DNA of 64,000 nt from Acinetobacter sp. ANC 4862 (GCF_004336635.1 NZ_SJXH01000014.1:1-64000); one strand, 5' to 3'. Positions 30,092 to 41,155 are shown, counted from the first letter of the stretch. Notes: generated by a model from the sequence alone, not told the origin. Made by a program: numbers and translations.

Positions 30092-31162
30092 TTAGCGTGC
30101 ACGTCGCAGCAGATAACCGCCGACGACAGTCATGAAAATAATCGGTACAAATACGAACCATGCCGGTGAAGGTGAATACACCAAACTTGCATAGCCCAAG
30201 AAATCTTGCAGATAAAAGAATCCCAAGCCAATAAATAAGGCAATCACCAAACGGAAACCCATCGACTGTTGACGTAAAGGACCAAAAATAAAGGAACATG
30301 CAATCAGTACCAAGGCAATTAGTGCAAATGGCGAACCGACTTTTTGCCAAAATGCCAGTTGATAGGTTTTCGGGACCTGGCTGTATTCATGCATATAACT
30401 CATAAAGCTCACCAATTGACTCGGCGATAAATCTTCAGGGTCAATCGTGACCATATGCACATATTTCGGTTGCAAGGCTAAAGCCAGAGGAAGCTGATCG
30501 GTTTTCACCAAGGTTGAATTACCTTGCGGCAAAATATCCATTTGTGAAGCAGTCTTTAAATTCCAAGCACCATCTTTAACAAACTGACCTTGCTCGGCAT
30601 TTAAAACACCTTTCAAGCGATAACTGTCATCAAAGTCAACCACTTGAACATGTTTTAGCTGCCCTTTGGCATTGGCATAATCAATGTAAATAAAGCGCTG
30701 ACCTTCGCGCGTCCAGTAACCATTGACTTCACCGAGCTCGCTTACACTACGATGGTCTTTGACACTTTTAGCCTGTTCATTGGTATATGGAATCACCCAT
30801 TCACTGAGTACAAAGGACAAAACAACCAAGATTAATGCGGAGCGAATCACCCAACCGACAATGCGCCATAAGCTAATACCGACTGAACGCATCACCACCA
30901 GTTCACTATTGGAAGCCAAAGTGCCCAGACCAAGTACCGCCCCAATCAATGCAGAGATCGGTAAAATTTCATAGAGGTAATTAGGTGCACCCCATAACAC
31001 ATATTGCAGTGCCTGCCATGCATTATAGGTTTCATTCAAGGAACCTAATTCACCTAAATAGGTAAATAAAACTTGCAGAACCGACAAAATAGCCGTTGCA
31101 CCCAGCATGGCTAGGGCCGTGGTTTTGGTCACATGTTTGGCAATTATTCGACGTGCTAACAT
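30092..31162 (-). CDS. lptG: LPS export ABC transporter permease LptG
   Basis: 356 residues of the YjgP/YjgQ family, with three transmembrane helices at each end around a periplasmic beta-jellyroll (about 130-265). LptG pairs with LptF and the ATPase LptB2 to extract lipopolysaccharide or lipooligosaccharide from the inner membrane and pass it to LptC/A. It begins one base after the lptF stop, so the two are translationally coupled. It ends close to gpmI, with a gap of about 125 bases. LptG rather than LptF is assigned by order and by the ALAMLGATAILSVLQVLFTY opening. Confidence 0.92.
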   Translation of the reverse strand: MLARRIIAKHVTKTTALAMLGATAILSVLQVLFTYLGELGSLNETYNAWQALQYVLWGAPNYLYEILPISALIGAVLGLGTLASNSELVVMRSVGISLWRIVGWVIRSALILVVLSFVLSEWVIPYTNEQAKSVKDHRSVSELGEVNGYWTREGQRFIYIDYANAKGQLKHVQVVDFDDSYRLKGVLNAEQGQFVKDGAWNLKTASQMDILPQGNSTLVKTDQLPLALALQPKYVHMVTIDPEDLSPSQLVSFMSYMHEYSQVPKTYQLAFWQKVGSPFALIALVLIACSFIFGPLRQQSMGFRLVIALFIGLGFFYLQDFLGYASLVYSPSPAWFVFVPIIFMTVVGGYLLRRAR

Positions 31163-31163
31163 T

Positions 31164-32264
31164 TTAAGACCTCACCTGCTGAATTCGTTTCTTGATTTTA
31201 GGGGCGAGCTTTTGTTTTCGGGAGAACAAGGCTCCAGCAATGCCGTACACGACCAATACCAAAGGATATGCCCAAATTCCTAACTCATCTTTACTGACAC
31301 GGGTTTTCACTGCCATCAGTGCCACAATCAAACTGGCGAAAATCAGCAAAGCCGGGAATAGTTTTAAATAACGTCCTTGACGAGGACTGACTTCTGAAAG
31401 TGCAATCGCCAAGATTAAAGCCACAAGCACTGAAAATGGAACGAAGATCCGCCAGCCCAATTCACTCACAACCACGGGATCATTACGATTGCTCCATAGC
31501 TTCGCAATCGGTAAACCTTCCACTTCAGCACTTTCAAATTTGGCTTCTTTATCACTTTCCAGACGTAAACGATAAGACTGAAATTCAGCCTGCGTATATT
31601 TGGGTGTGCCTGGGAAAATTTCGTAACGGCGCCCTTCAGATAAATCCACAATACTGGCCGTTTCATTGGCAACTTCTACACGAGTTGCTTCCTTGGCCAG
31701 AATCATGACATCCGATTTACCCGGTTTTTCCGCGCGTTGATAGAAAAACACATCTTTGAGATTACGACGATCTTCTGACAAGTCCCCGGCATAAATGGTA
31801 TAGGGACCAGAGGAAATAAATTCTTTAGGACGCACCAGATCAAAACCGGTTCTAACCGCCTGATTGGTGGTCAACTCTTCAAACTGACGCAATCCCCAAG
31901 GAGACATCCACACCATCAATACAGTTTGAGCAGCCAGAAAAACCACGGTCAGTGGAATCAGTAAGCGCCCCAGCTGATGCCGACTGATTCCACTGCCGTT
32001 CATTACCGCCATTTCATGGTCGACATACAGACGGCCAAACACCAGCATCAAACCGATAAAAAAGCCGAGTGGAAGAATCAGGGTTAAAAATTCTGGCAGT
32101 CGATAACCAATAATGCTGAACAAAATACTGACATCTAAACGACCTTGTGCCGCAATGCCAAAGTACTTGATCAGTCGACCACCCATCATGATCAAGGTAA
32201 GCAAGGCAATCACAACCAAGGATGTAGACACCACTTGCTTGACCAGATAACGCCGAATAATCAA
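31164..32264 (-). CDS. lptF: LPS export ABC transporter permease LptF
   Basis: 366 residues of the same two-times-three-helix permease architecture with a periplasmic beta-jellyroll domain (about 125-260). It forms the LptB2FG complex that drives lipopolysaccharide transport. The N-terminus MIIRRYLVKQVVSTSLVVIA and the coupling-helix region YVDHEMAVMNGSGISRHQLGR are LptF-typical. It is first in the lptF-lptG operon, divergent from pepA (159-base gap, 32265-32423), as in many gammaproteobacteria. Confidence 0.92.
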   Translation of the reverse strand: MIIRRYLVKQVVSTSLVVIALLTLIMMGGRLIKYFGIAAQGRLDVSILFSIIGYRLPEFLTLILPLGFFIGLMLVFGRLYVDHEMAVMNGSGISRHQLGRLLIPLTVVFLAAQTVLMVWMSPWGLRQFEELTTNQAVRTGFDLVRPKEFISSGPYTIYAGDLSEDRRNLKDVFFYQRAEKPGKSDVMILAKEATRVEVANETASIVDLSEGRRYEIFPGTPKYTQAEFQSYRLRLESDKEAKFESAEVEGLPIAKLWSNRNDPVVVSELGWRIFVPFSVLVALILAIALSEVSPRQGRYLKLFPALLIFASLIVALMAVKTRVSKDELGIWAYPLVLVVYGIAGALFSRKQKLAPKIKKRIQQVRS

Positions 32265-32414
32265 ATTAATTCTTCCAAAAAAGAGGCTAATAAAAACTAG
32301 CGCTAGTTTACCCGAATGGTGAAAATATAAAACCTATACTGTTGTTGCGCATTGAAACTCTATTCATATAAATGTTTCAATGGTTTAATGGTTTGCAAAC
32401 TTTCAAAGGCATGA

Positions 32415-34272
<1,858 letters not shown>

Positions 34273-34300
34273 CCGATCAATTGCAATAAGGAGATATGTG

Positions 34301-34933
34301 GTGGCATTAAATGTCGGTCAAGATTTTAAACAGCGCTGGTTAAATGTGCCTGAGGCTGTTCGTCAGGCATTTATTGATGACCTACACCGCGTCTGCAATG
34401 TGCTGAAACCGGAAACCAATATTCAAAAGTGGTTGGAAAAGGATAAAGAAGCACAACAGCTCTCTTATGAAAAAATCGAACGCGCTTATATCGAACGTAA
34501 GGCACAATTGATTGAAGAAGCCCGTCTTCGCAAGCAACGTGCTTTAGAGCAATCACTGGAAAATAAACGTGCAGCACAAGCTGCCTATGCTCAAGCCTTG
34601 CAGTTAGATGAAGCCAGACAGTTTGCCGAACAAACCCAAACTTTGGCCTTTATTCGTCAAACTTTAGATCATGAAACCCAAGTTTATACAGCGCGTTATC
34701 ATAAGAATCCTGAAGGCTCGGCACTGAACTTTTCCAAAGGCATGCTGTCGATTCATGACCATGAAGTGCTCTCGGAACTGGAAAGCGTGCGTTTACGTCT
34801 AGAGTTAGAAGCGGAAACACTCATTGAACAGGCGGTGACGGTATTTCGTGCCAAGTTACATCAAGCCAGCCAAGACGAAATTGACTATATTTTAAAGAAC
34901 TCTGATTTATCAACCGAGAAGCCTAAACCCTGA
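34301..34933 (+). CDS. Predicted coiled-coil protein of unknown function
   Basis: 210 residues from the second of two adjacent GTG codons (34301), seven bases after AAGGAG; the first GTG at 34298 is also possible. The centre (about 45-110) is a highly charged Lys/Glu/Ala/Gln-rich helix, almost certainly a coiled coil, followed by another helical segment (about 145-195) and a short charged tail. There is no signal peptide or membrane segment, so it is cytoplasmic. It follows holC with a 28-base gap and is probably in the pepA-holC operon. No family recognised. Confidence 0.6.
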   Translation: MALNVGQDFKQRWLNVPEAVRQAFIDDLHRVCNVLKPETNIQKWLEKDKEAQQLSYEKIERAYIERKAQLIEEARLRKQRALEQSLENKRAAQAAYAQALQLDEARQFAEQTQTLAFIRQTLDHETQVYTARYHKNPEGSALNFSKGMLSIHDHEVLSELESVRLRLELEAETLIEQAVTVFRAKLHQASQDEIDYILKNSDLSTEKPKP

Positions 34934-35074
34934 TTTCTAATCACAATTAATCCAGACTATTTTTCCGCTGTCATATGAATGACATGTTTATGTCACAAAA
35001 TGGTCATGTTTTAAAATCTATTTAAAAACATGACCATTTAAATACTTAAACTTCATCTTATTCAGGAATAAAAA

Positions 35075-35293
35075 ATGGATATCTTGAACCAAATTTCGAC
35101 TCAAATTGCCGCACTGGATTCGGGTGAAAAATGGAGTGTATCTGCTCAAGATTTATGGATTAGCCATGCCGACTTCCACTCAGTTTCAATTTATATTTCC
35201 CGAGAGGCAGAAAAAGGACAATTTTCTGTTTCTACTCCAGAGGCATTAAACTCTTGGGTTGCAAGCACATCTGTCACGATTACCAAACACTGA
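35075..35293 (+). CDS. Small conserved-looking protein of unknown function
   Basis: 72 residues, acidic and soluble, starting MDILNQISTQIAAL with a helix and continuing as mixed alpha/beta, with several Ser and Trp residues. There is no signal, zinc motif or membrane segment. AGGAAT lies 8-10 bases before the ATG and a UUCG-capped terminator follows 15 bases after the stop, so it is a well-formed single-gene unit. Function unknown. Confidence 0.6.
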   Translation: MDILNQISTQIAALDSGEKWSVSAQDLWISHADFHSVSIYISREAEKGQFSVSTPEALNSWVASTSVTITKH

Positions 35294-35307
35294 AATAGAT
35301 TAATCAA

Positions 35308-35340
35308 AATAGTCCACTTCGGTGGGCTATTGTTGTTTTA
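35308..35340 (+). terminator. Terminator with a UUCG tetraloop
   Basis: AATAGTCCAC (35308-35317) pairs with GTGGGCTATT (35322-35331), one G-U, around a TTCG loop, followed by GTTGTTTT. It lies just after the 72-residue gene. Confidence 0.8.
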
Positions 35341-35404
35341 ATATATAGATTGATTTTTTTATCCAATTCCAACAAATTCAAATACGACCTAAATCATTAA
35401 AAAA

Positions 35405-35950
35405 CTAAAATAAATCTACGGCAAGTCCCAGCATATTGCCGACACCATAGCCCATACCTAATAACAAGCTAATCCAGATCAGCCCGCCTACGACGTTATA
35501 AAGCATAAAACTGAAAATATTCATGTGCCCTGCCCCTGCAGCAAAAGGTGCAAATGAACGGACAAACGGGACAAAGCGTGCAACCAGAATGGTTTTTCCA
35601 CCATGCTTGGTAAAATAATGATTGGTTTTAACAATATATGCGGGTTTCAAAAACCGTGAATGTTCATGGAAAAATTTAAACCCCAACACCTGACCGGTAT
35701 AATAATTAACGATATAACCCAATACTGCCGCAATAAATAACAATGACCCCATATAAGGTAAATGGATCACATCTGTGGTTGAACATAGTGCGCCAATCGC
35801 AAGCAGCAAGCTGTCCCCAGGCAGGAAGAACATGAACACAGAACCCGTTTCTGCAAAAATGATCAGAAATAAAATGGCGTAAATCCACAGACCATAGTTA
35901 TCCAGTAGAGACGGCAACCATTGTTCAATATGCATTAGAAAATCAAGCAT
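35405..35950 (-). CDS. DedA-family membrane protein, short form
   Basis: 181 residues from the ATG at 35950; a GTG at 35956 is also possible. DedA/SNARE-associated proteins are inner-membrane undecaprenyl-phosphate or lipid flippases and proton-linked transporters. Conserved blocks are ETGSVFMFFLPGDSLL near the start and GGKTILVARFVPFVRSFAPFAAGAG in the centre, with the key acidic and arginine residues present. It ends soon after LLLGMGYGVGNMLG, about 20-35 residues earlier than typical DedA proteins, and so lacks the final hydrophobic helix. Bases downstream of the stop do not restore it in any frame I read. It may be a natural short form or a truncation. Confidence 0.75.
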   Translation of the reverse strand: MLDFLMHIEQWLPSLLDNYGLWIYAILFLIIFAETGSVFMFFLPGDSLLLAIGALCSTTDVIHLPYMGSLLFIAAVLGYIVNYYTGQVLGFKFFHEHSRFLKPAYIVKTNHYFTKHGGKTILVARFVPFVRSFAPFAAGAGHMNIFSFMLYNVVGGLIWISLLLGMGYGVGNMLGLAVDLF

Positions 35951-36017
35951 TTGCACCCATCCACTTCCCCTTTACTATTTGCATAAACGACTAAAAAGTA
36001 TAAATAAAAACAAAAAA

Positions 36018-36049
36018 AACAGTCTCGTTTTTCAACCAGACTGTTTTCT
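36018..36049 (-). terminator. Terminator of the nrdR-rib operon
   Basis: AAAACAGTCT (36018-36027) and AGACTGTTTT (36040-36049) form a perfect 10-bp stem with a 12-base loop. On the reverse strand it ends in a long T-tract. It lies 14 bases beyond the riboflavin synthase stop. Confidence 0.85.
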
Positions 36050-36062
36050 ATTCTATGGATTT

Positions 36063-36722
36063 TTACTTCAAGAAGCCATTTTCTGCAAGAAATGCCATAC
36101 TTAATTTGGATTGTTCTTGGGTTTCAGCTGCTTTATCACCGAGCATTAAACGCTCGATATAGCGTGCTAAAACATCAACTTCCAAGTTGACTTTAGCACC
36201 GGTTTTCCATGTACCAATATTGGTTCTTTCAGCCGTATGCGGAATAAGATTGAGACTAATCACATTACCACGCAAATGGTTAATGGTCAGACTAATCCCA
36301 TCAACCGTTACCGAACCTTTTTCCGCCAAATATTTGGCAATTTCAGCAGGCGCTGTCACTTCATAATAAATGGAACGGGCATCTTCACGCACCACGGTAA
36401 TTTCACCGACAGCATCGACATGACCACTGACAATATGACCGCCAAAACGTGTGGTGGGAAGCATGGCTTTTTCCACGTTCACGCGCTGACCGACTTTCCA
36501 GGTGCCCAAGGTGGTGCGGTTTAAACTTTCACGCGAGACATCGGCAGCGTACCAGTTTTCGCCCCATTCGATCACGGTAAGGCAAATCCCATTGGTGGCA
36601 ATTGAATCGCCCAAATGAACATCTGACATGTCGAGACTGGTGCCAATACGCAAACGGACATCACCGCCTACGCTTTGTAAACTTTCCACTTTGCCTAGAC
36701 TTTCAATAATGCCTGTAAACAT
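36063..36722 (-). CDS. ribE: Riboflavin synthase alpha chain
   Basis: 219 residues with two tandem lumazine-binding beta-barrels (about 1-97 and 98-195). The enzyme dismutates two 6,7-dimethyl-8-ribityllumazine molecules into riboflavin. MFTGIIESLGKV, GDSIATNGICLTV in the first half and FGGHIVSGHVD and GSVTVDGISLTIN at and beyond the domain junction are diagnostic. The gene is also called ribC in some organisms. It closes the nrdR-ribD-methyltransferase-ribE operon, 27 bases after the methyltransferase stop. Confidence 0.95.
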   Translation of the reverse strand: MFTGIIESLGKVESLQSVGGDVRLRIGTSLDMSDVHLGDSIATNGICLTVIEWGENWYAADVSRESLNRTTLGTWKVGQRVNVEKAMLPTTRFGGHIVSGHVDAVGEITVVREDARSIYYEVTAPAEIAKYLAEKGSVTVDGISLTINHLRGNVISLNLIPHTAERTNIGTWKTGAKVNLEVDVLARYIERLMLGDKAAETQEQSKLSMAFLAENGFLK

Positions 36723-36749
36723 AACTTGTTCTCTATTTCTGTATTTGTT

Positions 36750-38042
36750 TTACCACAATGCCAGTTGTGTACTTACGCCTGTGGTATCTACCCCACCCAG
36801 TTCAGCAAAATGATACAACTGACCCAAGAGTTGGCGCAGCGGTGGACCCGATTTGGCATGGGTATCGGTAATCACAATAAACTCAAGTACGCGTGCGCGT
36901 TCTGACTGGCGTTGCTTGCTGACCCGATAACGCGGCACATCTTGCGTTAATAGCGTCACACGACCACGTTTTAAATTCGCTTGCAGCAAATCACCGGCTT
37001 CAATATTACCATCGGTAGAATAACTGGTCAGAATATAACGCGCATTAATGGTCGCAACCAATTTCTCATACGCTTCTTTGGCATGCTTGGAAGAGTTGTA
37101 CTGACTTGGACGCTCTTTACGCCATACACGGTCAATCCCGCTCTTGTAGCCTTTGGTATCTGGACTGGGTAAATCAGCCTGATCCCACAAGGTTAAAGCA
37201 TTCAGTACGTGATAGTTACTGCCATAGGCATGCTGGTTATACGGTGGATCAAGATAAGCCACATCCACTTCAAAACTGCTCATCTGATTGGCCAGATGCT
37301 GGGCATCCACACACCACATTTCAGCGGCCGGTTTTTTCGGTTCGCCAATTTCGCAGAAACGGCTCGGTGTCAGCCAGAGTAATGATTCAATCCGTTCCAA
37401 AGCCGTTTGGGTTTTACCACCCCAGCCATGATGGAAGCTTTTGAATACCCCACTGGTATTGCTGACAAAACTGGCTGAATAAAGCAATGGTGCCAGCAAT
37501 GCCGACATCTCGACATCATCAATGGCCCCTTGCGCCTGCCAGGTCGCAATTTGCTGACGGATTGCATCGATACGCATGCCGTTACGGCGTTTGAAGAACA
37601 AACGGTCTCGGGTCGGATCATAAATTTCATCATTACGCGGACACAGGTTATGCGTCACCCAGCCTTTGACTTCCGGCAAACGGTTGAGGTAATCAATGGC
37701 TTTTTGATAACCACCCAACTCTTTAAATGCCGGTGCTTCTGTGCAGGATAAAATCGCACTGTTTAAAGCATGGCTGTAGGGTTCCCAGTCATTGGCAATC
37801 ACGCGATAACCATTTTGTCGCGCCAGACGCGAAACCACACCAGAGCCTGCAAAAAAGTCAGCAAAAATCGGGGCACGACCATTTTTGCTATTTAATGTTC
37901 CCGTACTCTCAAGTGCTTCCAAAATCAGATGAAGTAAACGACGCTTATTGCCTAAATACGGAACAAGCTGATTGAAAAGATATTCGTCTGTGGTACGTGC
38001 TGAATGACGACGTTTATGATAAACCGAAGACTCTGAATTCAT
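36750..38042 (-). CDS. Orphan DNA adenine-N6 methyltransferase (D12/Dam class)
   Basis: 430 residues. The motifs show an alpha-class (D12) adenine methyltransferase: PYLGNKRRLL near residue 28, SAM-binding DFFAGSG (62-68) and catalytic DPPY (265-268) followed by NQHAYGSNYH. The Tyr/Gly-rich region after DPPY and a helical target-recognition segment (about 100-240) are present. No restriction enzyme gene is near, so it is an orphan. Its ATG overlaps the ribD stop as ATGA, and ribE follows by 27 bases, so it is translated with riboflavin enzymes. From memory it resembles AamA, the A. baumannii methyltransferase reported to act on GAATTC; that identity is not verified here. Confidence 0.85.
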   Translation of the reverse strand: MNSESSVYHKRRHSARTTDEYLFNQLVPYLGNKRRLLHLILEALESTGTLNSKNGRAPIFADFFAGSGVVSRLARQNGYRVIANDWEPYSHALNSAILSCTEAPAFKELGGYQKAIDYLNRLPEVKGWVTHNLCPRNDEIYDPTRDRLFFKRRNGMRIDAIRQQIATWQAQGAIDDVEMSALLAPLLYSASFVSNTSGVFKSFHHGWGGKTQTALERIESLLWLTPSRFCEIGEPKKPAAEMWCVDAQHLANQMSSFEVDVAYLDPPYNQHAYGSNYHVLNALTLWDQADLPSPDTKGYKSGIDRVWRKERPSQYNSSKHAKEAYEKLVATINARYILTSYSTDGNIEAGDLLQANLKRGRVTLLTQDVPRYRVSKQRQSERARVLEFIVITDTHAKSGPPLRQLLGQLYHFAELGGVDTTGVSTQLALW

Positions 38043-39142
38043 ACTGTCTCTTGAGAAGGGATTAACCTTAAGCGCACATCATCCCCCAATTGGGTGACCT
38101 CCATGAGCTTAAATCGAAGTTGCTCTGCCATACGGCTAAATTCCGCACTAAACATTGCACGTGCTGTTTGACCTAAAAATGTTGGTGCAACATAGCTGAT
38201 CATTTCATCGACTAACTGTTGTTGTAAAAAGGCAGTCGATAATGTTGCCCCCGCTTCCACCAGCACATCATAAATTTGATGCTGTGTAGATAGGGTTTGT
38301 AGCAAGTCTTTTAAAGGCTGTACTGAAAATTGTAGCACGCCTAAATCAGCCAGTTCCTGACGGAACGGTCCCATAACCATGACTGTATCGGGTTGCTGCA
38401 GTATTTTTGCGTTGAGAGGTAAACGTCCCTGACGATCTAGCACCAGACGTTTCGGCTGAACAATACTGGTGATATCTTCAATACCATTGAGCTGACGCAC
38501 ATTAAGCTGACAATCGTCTGCAAGTACCGTTTCAATTCCAGTAATGACCACACCAGAAATCGCACGCCAATGCTGCACATCCTGACGGGCTTCAGTTCCG
38601 GTAATCCATTTCGACTCACCCGAAGCCATGGCAGTTCGACCATCCAGGCTTGAAGCCACTTTTAAACGGACATAAGGCATGCCGGTGGCCATGGCTTTTA
38701 AGAAGCCTTGGTTCAGCTGATGTGCTTCTGCCTGACAGATGCCCACTTCAACTTCAATGCCGGCATCTTTTAAAATTTGGACGCCCTTGCCTGCCACCAA
38801 CGGATTCGGATCAGGACAAGCGACAATCACTTTAGCGACCCCTGCTTCCACCAAACCTTTGGCACAAGGTGGGGTACGACCATAATGCGCACAAGGTTCT
38901 AAAGTCACATAAGCGGTTGCGCCTTTGGCTTGATCTGCCGCCTGACGCATGGCAAAGACTTCCGCATGCGGTTGTCCCGCTTTCGGATGAAAGCCTTCAC
39001 CGACCAGTTGACCATCTTTAATGATGACGCAGCCGACATTGGGATTGGGTTTGGTTGAGTATTGTCCAAGTCGCGCTAATTCAATCGCACGTTGCATCCA
39101 CAGCTGATCTTGGTGAATGGGATCTTGGCTTAACTTAGACAT
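38039..39142 (-). CDS. ribD: Bifunctional riboflavin deaminase-reductase RibD
   Basis: 367 residues. The N-terminal cytidine-deaminase-like domain has HAEVFAMRQA and the zinc ligands PCAHYGRTPPC; it deaminates the pyrimidine intermediate made from GTP. The C-terminal RibD reductase domain (about 150-360), with LKVASSLDGRTAMASGESKWITG, reduces the ribosyl side chain. It begins 12 bases after the nrdR stop and its end overlaps the methyltransferase start, making a tightly packed operon. Confidence 0.95.
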   Translation of the reverse strand: MSKLSQDPIHQDQLWMQRAIELARLGQYSTKPNPNVGCVIIKDGQLVGEGFHPKAGQPHAEVFAMRQAADQAKGATAYVTLEPCAHYGRTPPCAKGLVEAGVAKVIVACPDPNPLVAGKGVQILKDAGIEVEVGICQAEAHQLNQGFLKAMATGMPYVRLKVASSLDGRTAMASGESKWITGTEARQDVQHWRAISGVVITGIETVLADDCQLNVRQLNGIEDITSIVQPKRLVLDRQGRLPLNAKILQQPDTVMVMGPFRQELADLGVLQFSVQPLKDLLQTLSTQHQIYDVLVEAGATLSTAFLQQQLVDEMISYVAPTFLGQTARAMFSAEFSRMAEQLRFKLMEVTQLGDDVRLRLIPSQETV

Positions 39143-39154
39143 CTTGAAACTCTT

Positions 39155-39613
39155 TTAGTGTTCACGGTGTTGCATTTGTTCAATTTGACGTCGAAAAGCT
39201 TCTACATCCTGAAAGTCTTGATAAACTGAGGCAAAACGTACATAAGCCACATGATCCAAAGCAAATAAAGACTGCATGACAATTTCACCAATGGTTCGTG
39301 ATTTCACATCACGCTCACCCAAACGGCGAATTTGTAATTGGATATCGCTTAGGACAGTTTCGATCTGCTCTTGTGTGACCGGTCTTTTTTGTAAAGCATG
39401 CATCAATGAACGGCGCATTTTCGCTTCATCAAAAGGTTCACTTTTGCCGTCAGATTTAATCACCCGAGGCATCACCACTTCATAAGTTTCAAAAGTGGTA
39501 AAGCGTTCTCCACAACTAATACATTCACGACGTCGACGAATTTGACAGCCTTCAGCAGCCAAACGCGAATCGATAACTTTACTATCTGCGGCGTTGCAAA
39601 ACGGACAATGCAT
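39155..39613 (-). CDS. nrdR: Transcriptional repressor NrdR
   Basis: 152 residues, the standard length. An N-terminal zinc ribbon (CPFC near residue 3 and CISC near 31) with RRRREC is followed by an ATP-cone domain (about 46-140) starting [23 protein letters not shown]. NrdR binds (d)ATP and represses ribonucleotide reductase genes. It is the first gene of the nrdR-ribD operon, the arrangement found in many bacteria. Its own target NrdR boxes would lie at nrd genes outside the window. Confidence 0.96.
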   Translation of the reverse strand: MHCPFCNAADSKVIDSRLAAEGCQIRRRRECISCGERFTTFETYEVVMPRVIKSDGKSEPFDEAKMRRSLMHALQKRPVTQEQIETVLSDIQLQIRRLGERDVKSRTIGEIVMQSLFALDHVAYVRFASVYQDFQDVEAFRRQIEQMQHREH

Positions 39614-39693
39614 AGCGGTTTAATTGAACAAATCAAATCGGATTTAGAGTGTAGCAAAAATTCTGTGCTTTGTAGAGGTTTACGCAAGATATG

Positions 39694-39722
39694 GAAAAAA
39701 AACAGCCCTTACGGGCTGTTTT
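39694..39722 (-). terminator. Terminator of the glnK-amtB region
   Basis: AACAGCCC (39701-39708) and GGGCTGTT (39713-39720) with loop TTAC, flanked by A8 and T4. It lies 29 bases past the amtB stop and could work both ways. Confidence 0.85.
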
Positions 39723-39751
39723 ACACAATATATTGATTCTTGGTTTTTATA

Positions 39752-41155
39752 TTATTCTACACGTTCGCCATGTTGACTTAAGTCTAGACCCATACGTTCA
39801 TCATCCGCTTCAACACGAATACCAATCACCAGGTCAATCAGTTTAAGAATGATGAAAGTGAGTACTGCAGAGTAAGCGATGGTTGCAAGTACACCTTCAA
39901 TTTGCACCCATAATTGATGCATCATATCTGCAGGGACTTTATCACCCATGATAAATTCACTCGCGAACACTGCCGTTAAGATTGCACCGACAATCCCCCC
40001 TACACCATGTAGACCAAAAGCATCTAAAGAGTCATCGGCTTTCAGTGCACGTTTAAGCGCAGTAATCCCCCAGAAACACACGACACCACCAATTAAACCC
40101 ATTGCCAATGCACCACCAACAGTAACGAAACCGGCTGCCGGTGTAATCACCACCAGACCAGCAACAGCACCAGATGCACCACCCAATACAGAAGCTTTAC
40201 CACGAACCACTTTTTCAGTAATTAACCATGCAATTGCTGCGGCTGCGGCTGCAACTTGAGTTACAACTAATGCATAACCAGCAGAACCGTTGGCACCGAG
40301 TGCAGAACCACCGTTGAAACCAAACCAGCCTACCCAAACCAAGCTTGCACCGATCACAGTTAAAGTCAGGTTATGTGGCGCCATTGATTCACGGCCCAAG
40401 CCCATACGTTTGCCAAGCATGTATGCAGCAACCAGACCTGCGACACCCGAGTTAATGTGAACCACCGTACCACCGGCAAAATCCAGTGCACCGTCGTTAC
40501 CTAACCAGCCGCCACCCCAAACCCAGTGGGTAATTGGTGCGTAAACCACAACACTCCAAATGGTAATGAATGCAACGAAAGCGCTGAATTTCATACGTTC
40601 TGCAATCGAACCGGTAATGATGGCTACGGTAATGATCGCAAAGGTCATTTGGAAAATAACAAACAGAATTTCAGGAATTGTTCCGGTTAAGGCACTTGTG
40701 GTAATGCCGGATAACATGATTTTATCCAAGCCACCAATGAATGCATTTCCTTCGCCAAAGGCTAAGCTATAACCAATCACCACCCAAGTAATACTGACGA
40801 CTGCCGCTGCAACAAAGCTATGTGCCATTGTGCCGAGGACATTTTTCTTACGAACCATACCACCGTAAAACAGTGCCAAACCTGGAATGGTCATCAATAA
40901 AACCAGTGCTGTAGACACTAAAATCCATGCGGTATCACCTGTATCTAATTTTACTTCTTCTTCGACAGGTGCTGCTGTTGTTTCAGCTGGAGCAGGTGCC
41001 GCAGCTAATTCAGAATTTGTTAACGATGTATCAGCAGTTTCAACAACTGTGACATCTTCAGAAGGAGCGGATGCTGTTACAGCTTCTTCAGCCCATGCAA
41101 CAGAACCACCTAAAAGTGCGCCCGATAAACTCAGCGCAATGAGCATTTTTTTCAT
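39752..41155 (-). CDS. amtB: Ammonium transporter AmtB
   Basis: 467 residues. After a signal peptide (to about residue 22) comes an unusual acidic, Ala/Pro/Thr/Glu-rich stretch (about 23-72), then the eleven-helix Amt channel. Conserved blocks: TAWILVSTALVLLMTIPGLALFYGGMVRKKN, FQMTFAIITVAIITGS, DFAGGTVVHINSG (twin-histidine region) and AFGLHGVGGIVGA. AmtB conducts ammonia/ammonium and is shut by unmodified GlnK. It lies 60 bases after glnK and has its own sigma-54-type promoter overlapping the glnK stop. Confidence 0.93.
   Translation of the reverse strand: MKKMLIALSLSGALLGGSVAWAEEAVTASAPSEDVTVVETADTSLTNSELAAAPAPAETTAAPVEEEVKLDTGDTAWILVSTALVLLMTIPGLALFYGGMVRKKNVLGTMAHSFVAAAVVSITWVVIGYSLAFGEGNAFIGGLDKIMLSGITTSALTGTIPEILFVIFQMTFAIITVAIITGSIAERMKFSAFVAFITIWSVVVYAPITHWVWGGGWLGNDGALDFAGGTVVHINSGVAGLVAAYMLGKRMGLGRESMAPHNLTLTVIGASLVWVGWFGFNGGSALGANGSAGYALVVTQVAAAAAAIAWLITEKVVRGKASVLGGASGAVAGLVVITPAAGFVTVGGALAMGLIGGVVCFWGITALKRALKADDSLDAFGLHGVGGIVGAILTAVFASEFIMGDKVPADMMHQLWVQIEGVLATIAYSAVLTFIILKLIDLVIGIRVEADDERMGLDLSQHGERVE

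Noticed and set aside
36723..36749. FMN riboswitch controlling riboflavin genes
   Set aside because: No RFN core was found before nrdR, ribD or ribE; the gaps inside the operon are too short.
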